A DNA stretch of 64,000 bases, from NCBI RefSeq assembly GCF_015319165.1, contig NZ_JADIVZ010000001.1, positions 62,001 through 126,000 on the forward strand, in the 5' to 3' direction. Under the pieces are notes generated by a model, which was given only the letters and a program-made list of their open reading frames with translations, was not told the DNA's origin and searched no databases. The stretch's first letter is position 1. Each line of letters begins with the position of its first letter. Both the position numbers and the translations under genes were made by a program. The DNA is from Nocardioides acrostichi. Lineage in GTDB: Bacteria > Actinomycetota > Actinomycetes > Propionibacteriales > Nocardioidaceae. Shown here one piece after another: positions 56,684 through 64,000 of this stretch.

Positions 56684-57175
56684 ATGGAATCCGTGAGCGA
56701 GCCCGCCGAGCAGTCCGAGGCTTCTGAGGTCGTCGTCATCCACACCGACGGAGCGTGTGTGCCGAACCCCGGTCCGGGCGGTTGGGGCGCCGTGCTGCGA
56801 GCGGGTTCGCGCGAGCTCGAGCTGTGCGGCGGCGAGGCCGGCACCACCACGAACAACCGGATGGAGCTCACCGCCCCGATCAAGGCACTCGAGGCGCTCA
56901 CCCGGCCCGTGACCGTGGAGCTGTACACCGACAGCACCTACGTGCGTTCCGGCATCACGTCGTGGATGCACTCGTGGAAGAGGAACGGCTGGCGCACCTC
57001 GGCCAAGCAGCCGGTGAAGAACGTCGACCTCTGGCAGGAGCTCGACGCCGCCTGCCAGCGCCACGAGGTGCACTGGCACTGGGTCAAGGGTCACGCGGGC
57101 GACGAGTACAACGAGCGCGCCGACCGGCTCGCCGCCCGCGGACTCACCGAGGCCGTGGAGGCCGCCCGCGACTGA
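56684..57175 (+). CDS. rnhA: Ribonuclease HI
   Basis: 163 residues. The catalytic acidic residues appear in order: D in [18 protein letters not shown] in [11 protein letters not shown] in LYTDSTYV and the final Asp in YNERADRLA; the His loop is HWVKGHAGD. It cuts the RNA strand of RNA-DNA hybrids with Mg. It is a short single-domain form, not fused to a CobC domain as in some mycobacteria. Its last 32 bases overlap the convergent dioxygenase gene. Confidence 0.95.
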   Translation: MESVSEPAEQSEASEVVVIHTDGACVPNPGPGGWGAVLRAGSRELELCGGEAGTTTNNRMELTAPIKALEALTRPVTVELYTDSTYVRSGITSWMHSWKRNGWRTSAKQPVKNVDLWQELDAACQRHEVHWHWVKGHAGDEYNERADRLAARGLTEAVEAARD

Positions 57176-57896
57176 CGTCGACGGCACCGGGCACCCACGG
57201 CAGGGCCTGCTGCGACATCAGTCGCGGCTCGCGGCCCCGATGCCAGGGATTCGCGGAGTGCACCAGCAGCGGATGTGCCAACCAGACGTCGCCGGCACGG
57301 CCGGTGACCGCCATCTCGGTGCGGCCGGTCGAGGCCGGGACGACGTCGGCACACACGTCGGCCCAGGGACGGCCGGCCTCCCCGGCATCGCGCAGGAACG
57401 GTGCGACGTCGTGGTGCGAGCCGAGCCGCACGAGGGTCGGTGCGTCGTCCTCCCCGACCTCGGAGAAGAGGTGCAGCAACAGGAGTGCGCGAGTGGGGGA
57501 GGCCAGCGAGCAGCGCATCACGCCGGACTCGTCGACCCAGCCGCCCTCGATGTGCCATCCGGCGTCCGGCTGCGGGTCACGGTGTGGGAACCGCACCGGG
57601 ATCGTGCCCAGTCCGTACAACCGCTGCCATCTTCCGGGCCCCACCAGCCGGTCGTAGGCGGCGACCAGCGCGGGCGTGTGGCCGGCCTCAGCGAAGGCCG
57701 GCGTGGCGAGCCCGGCGATGCGCACCATCGGCTCGGTCCACGTCGCAGGAGCCCCGCGGACCTGCCCCGACTCCTCCTCCACCGCGCGCCACAGGTCGTC
57801 CGCGCAGGCGACGGCCAGTGCCGGGGGCAGCGCGCCCCGGATCACGACGACCCCGTCGCGCTCGAAGTCGAGGTCGGCATCGGTGCGGTCGTCCAC
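57144..57896 (-). CDS. Phytanoyl-CoA dioxygenase-like Fe(II)/2-oxoglutarate enzyme
   Basis: 250 residues from GTG 57896, with GGGAGG about eight bases upstream. The double-stranded beta-helix iron site is suggested by WHIEGGW (HxE) and the distal [14 protein letters not shown], with the Arg of [14 protein letters not shown] for 2-oxoglutarate. The N-terminus [19 protein letters not shown] is characteristic of the PhyH family. Substrates range widely, so none is assigned. The 3' end overlaps rnhA on the opposite strand, and the start region is divergent from glpD with 82 bases between. Confidence 0.83.
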   Translation of the reverse strand: MDDRTDADLDFERDGVVVIRGALPPALAVACADDLWRAVEEESGQVRGAPATWTEPMVRIAGLATPAFAEAGHTPALVAAYDRLVGPGRWQRLYGLGTIPVRFPHRDPQPDAGWHIEGGWVDESGVMRCSLASPTRALLLLHLFSEVGEDDAPTLVRLGSHHDVAPFLRDAGEAGRPWADVCADVVPASTGRTEMAVTGRAGDVWLAHPLLVHSANPWHRGREPRLMSQQALPWVPGAVDVSRGRPPRPR

Positions 57897-57966
57897 GGTG
57901 TCGAACCTCCCTTCTGGGGAGGCGAGCGTCAAGCCGGTCGAAACCCGCGCGCAACGCGAGGTCTGG

Positions 57967-57972
57967 GAGAGT
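57967..57972 (+). promoter_or_regulatory. -10-like element, leaderless-type promoter of glpD
   Basis: GAGAGT, then GGACGC, then ATG at 57979. The same GGACGC spacer precedes galK. Confidence 0.5.
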
Positions 57973-57978
57973 GGACGC

Positions 57979-59706
57979 ATGAGTCGGCCCGGCGTCTTGA
58001 ACCCCGAAGCCCGCGACACCGCCCTGGCGGCGATGGCGGGGGTGAGTGGTGAGCACGAGCTCGACGTGCTGGTCGTCGGCGGAGGAGTCACCGGCGCCGG
58101 CACGGCCCTGGACGCCGTCACGCGCGGTCTCTCGGTCGGCCTGCTGGAGCAGCGCGACCTGGCCAGCGGCACCTCGAGCCGTAGCAGCAAGCTGATCCAC
58201 GGCGGCCTGCGGTATCTCGAGATGCTCGACTTCGGTCTGGTGCGCGAGGCGTTGCAGGAGCGCGGCCTGCTGCTCACCCGGCTCGCCCCCCACCTGGTGC
58301 GGCCCGTGCCCTTCCTCTACCCGCTGACGCACAAGGGCTGGGAGCGGCCCTATGTCGGTGCCGGGCTGATGCTGTACGACGCCATGGCCAAGGCCGGCAA
58401 GTACGAGATGGGCGTGCCCATGCACCGGCACCTGCTGAGGCGCCAGGTGGCCCGCATCGCCCCCGACTTCAAGGCCGACGACCTCGCGGGCGCCATCCGC
58501 TACTACGACTGCCAGGTCGACGACGCCCGACTGGTCACGGCCATCGCGCGCACGGCCGCGCGGCACGGCGCCCACGTCGCCACCCGCGTGAAGGTCACGG
58601 GGTTCCTGCGCGAGGGGGAGCGCGTGGTGGGCGTGACCGCGCGCGACCTGGAGCACGGTCGAGACATCGAGGTGCGTGCCCGGGTCGTCGTGAACGCCGC
58701 CGGGGTCTGGACCGACGAGATCCAGGCCATGGTCGGGGGGCGGGGTGCTCTGCACGTGCAGGCCTCCAAGGGCGTGCACATCGTGGTGCCCCGCGACCGG
58801 ATCCGCTCCGAAGCGGGATTCATCGTGCGCACGTCAGTGTCGGTGCTGTTCGTCATCCCGTGGGGCCGGCACTGGATCATCGGCACCACCGACACCGCCT
58901 GGGATCTCGACAAGGCGCACCCCGCGGCGAGCCGCGCCGACATCGACTACATCCTCGAGCACGTCAACGCGATCCTGCGCGAACCGCTCGACCACACCGA
59001 CGTCGAGGGCGTGTACGCCGGTCTGCGCCCGCTGCTCTCGGGCGAGTCCGAGCCCACGAGCAAGATCTCCCGCGAGCACACGGTGGTCACCCCCGTGCCC
59101 GGTCTGGTGATGATCGCGGGCGGCAAGTACACGACGTACCGGGTGATGGCGCGCGACGCCATCGATGCCGCGGCGCACTCCCTGGAGACCACCGGCACCG
59201 GCATGGTGCGGCCCTCGATCACCGACCGGGTGCCGCTGGCCGGTGCCGAGGGCTACGAGACCCGGGTCAACCAACGGGTGCTGCTTGCGCGGCGCGCCGG
59301 TCTGCACGTCGCTCGTGTCGACCACCTGCTGGGTCGCTACGGCGGACTCGTCGACGACCTGCTCGACCTCATCGCCTCTCGCCGTCAGCTCGGGCTCCCG
59401 CTCGAGGGTGCCGAGGACTATCTCGCGGCCGAGGTCGTCTACGCGGTCACCCACGAGGGCGCCCGGCACCTCGACGACGTGCTCGCCCGCCGCACCCGCA
59501 TCTCCATCGAGACATTCGACCGTGGCGTCGCCGCCGCCCCGGCGGCCGCCGCACTGATGGCCGCCGAACTCGGCTGGAGCGAGGAGCGCACGGCCGAGGA
59601 GGTCGACCACTACCTGCGCCGGGTCGAGGCCGAGCGGCAGAGCCAGGCCAAGCTCACCGACCAGGAGGCCGACGAGGCCAGGGTCAGCGTGCCCGACATC
59701 GTCTGA
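57979..59706 (+). CDS. glpD: FAD-dependent glycerol-3-phosphate dehydrogenase
   Basis: 575 residues from ATG 57979; the frame is open upstream, but that part is shadow. The FAD site VVGGGVTGAGTALDAVTRG is followed by the GlpD hallmark LASGTSSRSSKLIHGGLRYLE. A DAO fold extends to about 400 and the helical C-terminal domain covers about 415-560. It oxidises sn-glycerol 3-phosphate to dihydroxyacetone phosphate and passes electrons to menaquinone at the membrane. No glpF or glpK is adjacent. An interspersed palindromic repeat follows the stop and may end transcription. Confidence 0.95.
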   Translation: MSRPGVLNPEARDTALAAMAGVSGEHELDVLVVGGGVTGAGTALDAVTRGLSVGLLEQRDLASGTSSRSSKLIHGGLRYLEMLDFGLVREALQERGLLLTRLAPHLVRPVPFLYPLTHKGWERPYVGAGLMLYDAMAKAGKYEMGVPMHRHLLRRQVARIAPDFKADDLAGAIRYYDCQVDDARLVTAIARTAARHGAHVATRVKVTGFLREGERVVGVTARDLEHGRDIEVRARVVVNAAGVWTDEIQAMVGGRGALHVQASKGVHIVVPRDRIRSEAGFIVRTSVSVLFVIPWGRHWIIGTTDTAWDLDKAHPAASRADIDYILEHVNAILREPLDHTDVEGVYAGLRPLLSGESEPTSKISREHTVVTPVPGLVMIAGGKYTTYRVMARDAIDAAAHSLETTGTGMVRPSITDRVPLAGAEGYETRVNQRVLLARRAGLHVARVDHLLGRYGGLVDDLLDLIASRRQLGLPLEGAEDYLAAEVVYAVTHEGARHLDDVLARRTRISIETFDRGVAAAPAAAALMAAELGWSEERTAEEVDHYLRRVEAERQSQAKLTDQEADEARVSVPDIV

Positions 59707-59710
59707 CGAG

Positions 59711-59837
59711 CCCGGTGGTTGAGCCGGGCGAGGCGCCAGCCGAGTCCCGGGTCGAAACCGGGTGAGGTGGGAAGCGGCGTTGCTTGTCGCTCACCGGGTC
59801 TCGACGACGCTCGCTGGCGCTCGCTGCTCGACCACCG
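59711..59837. repeat. Single copy of the interspersed palindromic repeat
   Basis: GGTGGTTGAGCCGGGCGAGG at the left and CGCTGGCGCTCGCTGCTCGACCACC at the right, with inner arms GGGTCGAAACCGGGTGAG and CTCACCGGGTCTCGAC. It is one complete forward-reverse palindrome of about 125 bp between the converging stops of glpD and the next gene. Confidence 0.8.
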
Positions 59838-60332
59838 CTACTTCGGGGGCGCAGCGGTCAGCCGCTCGCGCAGGTACGACGTCGCACCGTCGCGCTCCAG
59901 CGCCCGCTCGGAGCGAGAGATGGGGCCCTCGCCCGGCAGCACGTGCAGCACCATGAGGCCCAGGGAGATGACGGCGCCGAGCAGGTAGAGCGACAGCCCG
60001 CCCTCGCTGACGACGAAGGCCAGGGCCAGCGCGACGATCGCCACGGCGTCGCACAGCGCGATGCGCAGCATCATCGCGGCCTGGAATCGTTGCCCGGACT
60101 CCCGACCGGCCCGGGTCGGGTCGGTGCCGGGGGCGATCGGAGGCAGCCGGTAGCCGAGCGCACCCACGAGTGCGGCCACGGCCACGCCGAGCACCACGAT
60201 GCCCAGGAGCCAGGCGGTGGGAGCGATCGTGCTCTCGCCGTCCGCCGGGGCGAGGACGAAGAACATCGCGACGCCGATCACGACCAGCGAGCTCATCATG
60301 GTCATCGACAGCATCCGCAAGGTCTGAAGCAT
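59838..60332 (-). CDS. Four-helix membrane protein, last gene of the Mo-sigma cluster
   Basis: 164 residues with hydrophobic helices at about 12-30, 40-62, 87-110 and 114-130. The N-terminus MLQTLRMLSMTMMSSLVVIGVAMFFVLAP and the soluble tail (GPISRSERALERDGATSYLRERL) are conserved in type with hypothetical actinobacterial membrane proteins. No function assigned. It follows the zinc-finger anti-sigma gene by nine bases and is probably in its operon. Confidence 0.65.
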   Translation of the reverse strand: MLQTLRMLSMTMMSSLVVIGVAMFFVLAPADGESTIAPTAWLLGIVVLGVAVAALVGALGYRLPPIAPGTDPTRAGRESGQRFQAAMMLRIALCDAVAIVALALAFVVSEGGLSLYLLGAVISLGLMVLHVLPGEGPISRSERALERDGATSYLRERLTAAPPK

Positions 60333-60341
60333 GCCTCGAGC

Positions 60342-60575
60342 CTAGGGGGAGCATCCGGCGCCGATGTCGCGAACGGCGACCAGCAACCCCTCGAAGTCGC
60401 GGCGGCAGGCGCCGCACTCGCGCAGGTGCACGTGCGCGCCGGGTAGGTGTGCCTCCGGATCCTCGCCCGCCAGCACCAGGTCGACGTAGAGGTCGATGAG
60501 CTCCAGGGCATGCGAGCAGTCGGTGTCGGCGGGGTCGGTGCGCAGGATCGCCAGGATCCGCTCCCGTGCGGTCAT
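60342..60575 (-). CDS. Zinc-finger anti-sigma factor-like protein
   Basis: 77 residues; the ATG overlaps the stop of the sigma gene (ATGA), ensuring coupled synthesis. It is a short soluble protein with DCSHALELIDLYVDLVLAGED, then HLRECGACRRDFEGLLVAV: the Cys/His spacing H-x3-C-x2-C of the ZAS (anti-sigma) domain. It would bind the adjacent ECF sigma factor and release it on thiol oxidation or zinc loss, like RsrA/RshA (inference). No membrane helix is present, so it would sense cytoplasmic redox state. Confidence 0.78.
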   Translation of the reverse strand: MTARERILAILRTDPADTDCSHALELIDLYVDLVLAGEDPEAHLPGAHVHLRECGACRRDFEGLLVAVRDIGAGCSP

Positions 60576-61198
60576 CGGGTCACCTCTCCTTCACTCACGA
60601 GCCCCTCCGCGAGCAGGTGCTTGCGCAGTTTCGCGCGGACGTCGTACTCGGCCTTGTAGAGCGCGTTGCGGGTGCTGCCGAGCTCGAGCGCGAGCACGTC
60701 GATCGGCACCCCGCTGACGAAGAGCGCCTCGAACACGTGCCGCTGGCGGGGCGTCAGCTCCGTGGCGACCACGCGTCGGATCGCCTCGACGAGGATCCGC
60801 GCCTCGGCGACCTGCTCGGGCGCGGTCGAGATGCGTGCGGGCATCTGCTCCCACGCCTCGGGATCGAGGGCGGCACCGTCGCGCCGCCAGCGGTGCCGGG
60901 CGATCTTCTGGCCCACCTCGAGGATCGCGAACCGGCACGCCCACGTGGTGAACCGGCTGCGCCCCTCGAAGTCCGGCAGTCGACGCAGCACGGAGACGCA
61001 GGCGTCGTCTGCCGCCTGCTCGGCCACGTCGTCGAGCTCTCGGCCGTACAGGCCGTTCGTGCCCGCGCGCCGCGCCGCCTCGGCCGCCGTCACCCGGCGC
61101 AGCAGGGCGAGCAACCGCGCCACGGTGGCGTCGTGCTCGGGGGAGCCGGGGGTGAGCCCCCCGACCCACGCGGCGGACTCGGGGTCGGGGTCTGGCAC
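60572..61198 (-). CDS. ECF-family RNA polymerase sigma factor (with ZAS partner)
   Basis: 208 residues from GTG 61198, five bases after TACGCT; a GTG at 61240 overlapping the upstream gene would add 14 residues. Region 2 (ELDDVAEQAADDACVSVLRRLPDF and FTTWACRFAILEVGQKIARHRWRR) and region 4 (ELTPRQRHVFEALFVSGVPIDVLALELGSTRNALYKAEYDVRAKLRKHL) are clear. It belongs to the group of soluble sigma factors paired with a small zinc-finger anti-sigma. It lies inside a run of minus-strand genes with the molybdopterin enzyme, so redox control of that cluster is possible. Confidence 0.87.
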   Translation of the reverse strand: MPDPDPESAAWVGGLTPGSPEHDATVARLLALLRRVTAAEAARRAGTNGLYGRELDDVAEQAADDACVSVLRRLPDFEGRSRFTTWACRFAILEVGQKIARHRWRRDGAALDPEAWEQMPARISTAPEQVAEARILVEAIRRVVATELTPRQRHVFEALFVSGVPIDVLALELGSTRNALYKAEYDVRAKLRKHLLAEGLVSEGEVTR

Positions 61199-61223
61199 AC
61201 GCGGCAGCGTAGTGCGGCACGCG

Positions 61224-61631
61224 TCAGCTCCGTCGTGCACGCACGCGGTCGAGCAGCACCAGCGCGGCGCTCACGACCACCACGAGGGCCACGATCACCA
61301 GCCACCCGGTCACGTAGTCGCGCGGCAGCAGCGTCGGATTGTCGGGCTTGGCTCCGGGCCGGTCGAAGAGCGGCAGCGCCTGGGTCGCCGTCGTGCCGAT
61401 GACGATCGCCGCTGCCGCCACGCGGGCGCGCACCGACGACGGTACGACGCGCAGCGCCAGGGCTGCGACCACGATGGAGAGCGGCGCCACGACCCCGTCG
61501 TGCAGCAGCACACCGCCGGCCAGCCACTCGACCGCGGCGACGATGTTGCTCCAGCCGGTGCCGAGCAGCAGCCAGGCTCCGTAGGCGAGCCCCGCCAGGC
61601 CCACCGCGCCGAGCGAGAGACGCGTGATCAT
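61224..61631 (-). CDS. Small membrane protein coupled to the molybdopterin enzyme
   Basis: 135 residues; the ATG at 61631 overlaps the stop of the molybdopterin gene (ATGA). It has four hydrophobic helices (about 4-24, 28-50, 56-82 and 108-128), with a short loop KPDNPTLLPRDYVTGW. It could be a membrane partner or quinol-side subunit of the oxidoreductase; this rests only on coupling and topology. Family not recognised. Confidence 0.68.
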   Translation of the reverse strand: MITRLSLGAVGLAGLAYGAWLLLGTGWSNIVAAVEWLAGGVLLHDGVVAPLSIVVAALALRVVPSSVRARVAAAAIVIGTTATQALPLFDRPGAKPDNPTLLPRDYVTGWLVIVALVVVVSAALVLLDRVRARRS

Positions 61632-62791
61632 GCGATCACCTCCAGCCGGTGCACCCATTTCGTCTGGAGCACGCCGGGTCGGTTCGGGGCGATGAGGCGG
61701 CACGGGAAGCCGTGGTCGAGGTCGAGATCCTCGCCGTCGACCTGGAGGGCCAGCAGCGTGTCGGGGTCGTCGCTGAAGCTGCCCTGGAGCGTGGTGCGTG
61801 CGAACGCGCCACGAGTCTGCAGGCTCTGCACCGAGATGTCGGACGACGCGGGCGCGTCGACGAGGTCGAGCAGGTCGCGCACCGGCACGCCGGTCCAGGT
61901 CGCCGAGGCACTCCATCCCTCCACGCACGCGATGGGCAGGGTGCGGGTCTGCTGCGGCAGCGCCGCGAGGTCGTCTCGGGAGAGCTCGACCGTGCGGTCG
62001 CCGTGCGCGATCGTGAGGCGGAAGGCGGGATCCTGGGCGGCGTCCGTCGCCCCGGCGGCCTCGGCGGAGCGGTTGACGGGCAGGCCCTGCGGGCCTTTCC
62101 CGTTGCGCACCGCCAGCAGCGAGATCCGGCGAAGCGGAGTGACGGTGGCGCCGGCCGTGGCGAGCACGGCCACCCCGGTGGCGACCCACGTGGTGCGTAG
62201 CAGGCCGCGGCGGGTGAGCCCGGCGGACGTCGCCTGGGTGCCGGGGCGGTTGAGCGCGTCGTCCTCGACATCGGAGCCGAGCGCCTGGCGGATCACGGGC
62301 AGCTTGACCGCCACGTGCAGCGCGAGGGCGCCGATCGCGAGCCAGGCCACGGCGTAGTGCGTGGGGCGGAAGCTGAACCCCCACGGGTACCACTGGGCGC
62401 TGTTCGACAGCCCGCTGGCGAGCTGGAAGATCGCGGCCGCGACGAGCACCGCGATCGAGCCTCGTTCCAGCACGGTGAGCACGCCCTCGCGTGAGAACGG
62501 CTTGGGCATGGCTTGGAACAGCTTCGGGAAGACGGTCCACAGCTTGACCAGCAGCAGCGGTACGCACGCGGTGCCGGAGACCAGGTGCAGGCCCTGGGTG
62601 AGCCGGTAGCCCCACGAGGGCGCCGTCGGGTAGGGGATCCACCATGTCTGCGCCTGCGCCCAGTGGCTCACCAGGCCGGTGAGGAAGGCGATGGTGAACG
62701 CGATGCCGAGCCAGCGCCCGATCCGCGCCGAGACGGCCGGGGTGCGCAGGCGGGAGGTGAACGAGCTCTCGCGGGGGATGGGCAGGGCCAC
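61628..62791 (-). CDS. Five-helix molybdopterin-dependent oxidoreductase with internal Tat motif
   Basis: 387 residues from GTG 62791 behind GAGGAG. Four helices at about 24-45, 67-86, 111-130 and 145-165 form a cytochrome b561-like module with membrane His residues (GLHLVSG, ALHVAVKL). A twin-arginine motif GLTRRGLLRTTW (Arg194-195) and a fifth helix (about 202-217) come next, then a sulfite-oxidase-type molybdopterin domain with the Mo-ligand Cys289 (IACVEGW). This matches the actinobacterial dual Sec/Tat proteins typified by Streptomyces Sco3746. It should pass electrons between an external substrate and the quinone pool; the substrate is unknown. Confidence 0.85.
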   Translation of the reverse strand: MALPIPRESSFTSRLRTPAVSARIGRWLGIAFTIAFLTGLVSHWAQAQTWWIPYPTAPSWGYRLTQGLHLVSGTACVPLLLVKLWTVFPKLFQAMPKPFSREGVLTVLERGSIAVLVAAAIFQLASGLSNSAQWYPWGFSFRPTHYAVAWLAIGALALHVAVKLPVIRQALGSDVEDDALNRPGTQATSAGLTRRGLLRTTWVATGVAVLATAGATVTPLRRISLLAVRNGKGPQGLPVNRSAEAAGATDAAQDPAFRLTIAHGDRTVELSRDDLAALPQQTRTLPIACVEGWSASATWTGVPVRDLLDLVDAPASSDISVQSLQTRGAFARTTLQGSFSDDPDTLLALQVDGEDLDLDHGFPCRLIAPNRPGVLQTKWVHRLEVIA

Positions 62792-62886
62792 CGTCACTCC
62801 TCGCTTCGTCGGGTGGGGGTCACGACGTTTTGGTGCCGGGATCGAGTCGAGTCTTACCTCACAGCTGGTGGGCAATGCCGGATCCG

Positions 62887-62892
62887 TTGACA
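62887..62892 (+). promoter_or_regulatory. -35 element (TTGACA) before the phosphotransferase gene
   Basis: A perfect TTGACA. The -10 is poor (CACTGT at 62911 with an 18-base spacer). The KstR-like operator fills the spacer. Confidence 0.45.
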
Positions 62893-62895
62893 AAT

Positions 62896-62909
62896 TAGAA
62901 CGTGTTCCA
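62896..62909 (+). promoter_or_regulatory. KstR-like operator
   Basis: TAGAACGTGTTCCA fits TNNAACNNGTTNNA, the operator of the TetR-type repressor KstR that controls steroid ring and side-chain catabolism in mycobacteria and rhodococci. It sits between the -35 and -10 and 13 bases before the ATG at 62923. Confidence 0.65.
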
Positions 62910-62922
62910 CCACTGTGCTGCC

Positions 62923-64000
62923 ATGGTGACCAGCGCCACACCCGGCACGCCGGACAAGTCCCCGCCCCCGGCCGACCTGGTGATGCAGCGCTCCAGCCGC
63001 GACGCCGCCGAGGTGGGTCGGCTGCTCACCGCCTGGCTGGCGAACGAACTGCCGGCGGGTGCGGATCCGTCGGTCGACGTGCTCGCCGGCGTCGACGCCA
63101 ACGGCATGAGCAGCGAGACGCTGGTCTTCGACGCCACCTGGACGACGGATGCCGGCCGATTCACGCACCCGTTCGTCGCCCGGGTCGAGCCGGCCGCCGC
63201 CGACGTGCCGGTCTTCCCGCGCTACGACCTCGACGCGCAGTACGACGCGATCCGGCTGGTGGGCGAGCTCTCCGACGTGCCCGTGCCCGGCGTCGGGCTG
63301 CGCGAACAGACCGGGTCGGTGCTCGGCACCCCGTTCTTCCTGATGGACCGCGTCGAAGGCCAGGTGCCCCCCGACGTGCTGCCCTACAACTTCGGCGACA
63401 ACTGGTTCTTCGACCTCGGAGCCGAGGGTCACCAGGCCGTGCAGGACGCCACGGTCGACGTGCTCGCGCGACTGCACGCCATCGCGGATCCGACCGAGCG
63501 CTTCGGATTCCTCGACCCGGTGCTGCACGGGTTCGAGGGCCGCACCCCGCTCGCCCGGCTGCTGGCCGAGCGTCGGGACTGGTACGAGTTCGCGAAGGCC
63601 GACCTCGGGCCGTCCCCGCTGATCGAACGATCGCTGGCCTGGCTCGAGGCGAACCTGCCCGACACCGACGAGGCCGTGCTCAGCTGGGGCGACTCCCGCA
63701 TCGGCAACATGATGTGGCGCGGCACGGAGCCGGTGGCCGTCCTCGACTGGGAGATGGCCTCCCTCGGGCCTCGTGAGCTCGACGTCGCGTGGACGATCTA
63801 CTGCCACCAGGTCTTCGAGTCCATCGCCACCTCGATGGGCCTGCCCGGCATGCCCGACTTCATGCGCGAAGCCGATGTCAAGGTCGCCTACGCCGCGCGC
63901 ACCGGCGTCCAGCTCGGGGATCTCGCCTGGTACCACGTGCTGCACGGAGTGTCGTGGTGCACCGTCTTCATGCGCACCGGGCAGCGTCAGGTGCGCTTCG
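62923..64000 (+). CDS. Phosphotransferase-family protein (APH-like), 3' end outside window
   Basis: At least 359 residues from ATG 62923; the frame runs off the right edge with only a few residues missing by family comparison. It is an aminoglycoside-phosphotransferase-like kinase fold: ARVEPAAADVPVFPRYDL near the Lys site, FFLMDRVEGQVPPD at the hinge, then SWGDSRIGNMMW as catalytic loop and AVLDWEMASLGPRELDVAW as metal loop. The usual HGD of the catalytic loop is WGD; the Asp and Asn are kept. This subgroup is common beside acyl-CoA dehydrogenases in actinobacterial lipid and steroid clusters. The KstR-type site supports such a role (inference). Confidence 0.87.
   Translation, partial: MVTSATPGTPDKSPPPADLVMQRSSRDAAEVGRLLTAWLANELPAGADPSVDVLAGVDANGMSSETLVFDATWTTDAGRFTHPFVARVEPAAADVPVFPRYDLDAQYDAIRLVGELSDVPVPGVGLREQTGSVLGTPFFLMDRVEGQVPPDVLPYNFGDNWFFDLGAEGHQAVQDATVDVLARLHAIADPTERFGFLDPVLHGFEGRTPLARLLAERRDWYEFAKADLGPSPLIERSLAWLEANLPDTDEAVLSWGDSRIGNMMWRGTEPVAVLDWEMASLGPRELDVAWTIYCHQVFESIATSMGLPGMPDFMREADVKVAYAARTGVQLGDLAWYHVLHGVSWCTVFMRTGQRQVRF

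Overview
This 64 kb window is dense, very GC-rich chromosomal DNA from an actinobacterium, most likely a Nocardioides/Aeromicrobium-type member of the Propionibacteriales. That placement is inferred from gene content: a mycothiol-dependent formaldehyde dehydrogenase, a GuaB3-type IMP dehydrogenase paralogue, DUF3099 and DUF5130 proteins, a 13E12-type DUF222/HNH protein, MtrA-, LexA- and KstR-like sites, CIRCE control of groES-groEL, and many leaderless-type starts. One tRNA gene (Arg, TCT) is present. I see no rRNA, prophage, IS transposase, CRISPR array or replication origin. The left end cuts a cytochrome P450 gene and the right end cuts a phosphotransferase gene.

Layout. 0-2.2 kb: 3' part of a P450 abutting a GAF histidine kinase. 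2.2-5.0 kb: tRNA-Arg, a His-rich YibE/F membrane protein and an Xaa-Pro aminopeptidase. 5.1-10.5 kb: a PrsW-type protease, two dynamin/Era-like membrane GTPases and a methyltransferase. 10.5-13.8 kb: a two-gene glycosylation operon (GT-C family 39 plus a GT2-GtrA fusion). 14-16.2 kb: an SSB paralogue and EttA. 16.2-19.2 kb: a bidirectional 22-bp repeat array, a MarR regulator, a thiolase and a double-hotdog thioesterase. 19.2-23.6 kb: an ECF sigma factor behind a KG-repeat membrane protein, a truncated haemoglobin, OsmC, MscS and a DUF5130 pair. 23.6-24.3 kb: a block of large interspersed palindromic repeats. 24.3-32.2 kb: aminopeptidase N, a CHAP hydrolase, a mycothiol-linked thioredoxin-fold enzyme, DUF2254 and a Tat-exported amidase. 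32.3-43.2 kb: MetG, DUF3626, two exported or membrane proteins flanking a SigE-type sigma factor, the mscR/MBL formaldehyde pair, a THUMP-like methyltransferase and two tandem paralogous envelope proteins.

43.2-48.3 kb: CIRCE-groES-groEL, a second 22-bp repeat array, a GT-C membrane protein and an ACT-GNAT protein. 48.3-50.5 kb: the DUF222/HNH gene with a LexA-type SOS box and interspersed repeats both inside and beside it. 50.5-57.2 kb: galactokinase, guaB, an AlkD-type repair protein, DUF3099, guaB3, a nitrilase-family amidohydrolase and RNase HI. 57.1-59.7 kb: a phytanoyl-CoA dioxygenase-like protein and GlpD. 59.8-62.8 kb: a minus-strand operon of a five-helix molybdopterin oxidoreductase, a membrane protein, an ECF sigma factor, a zinc-finger anti-sigma factor and another membrane protein. 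62.9 kb to the end: a phosphotransferase gene behind a KstR-type operator.

Themes. (1) Envelope control: two peptidoglycan hydrolases share near-identical MtrA-type direct repeats. (2) Thiol and stress metabolism: mscR, the Rv2466c-like protein, OsmC and GroESL. (3) Intergenic repeats: two unrelated arrays with the same 22-bp period, three short 14-15-bp arrays and a large palindromic family that has also entered a coding sequence. (4) About 15 genes have a NANNNT hexamer exactly six bases before their start codon, which suggests widespread leaderless transcription and helped me choose starts. All family calls come from reading motifs; no database search was run.
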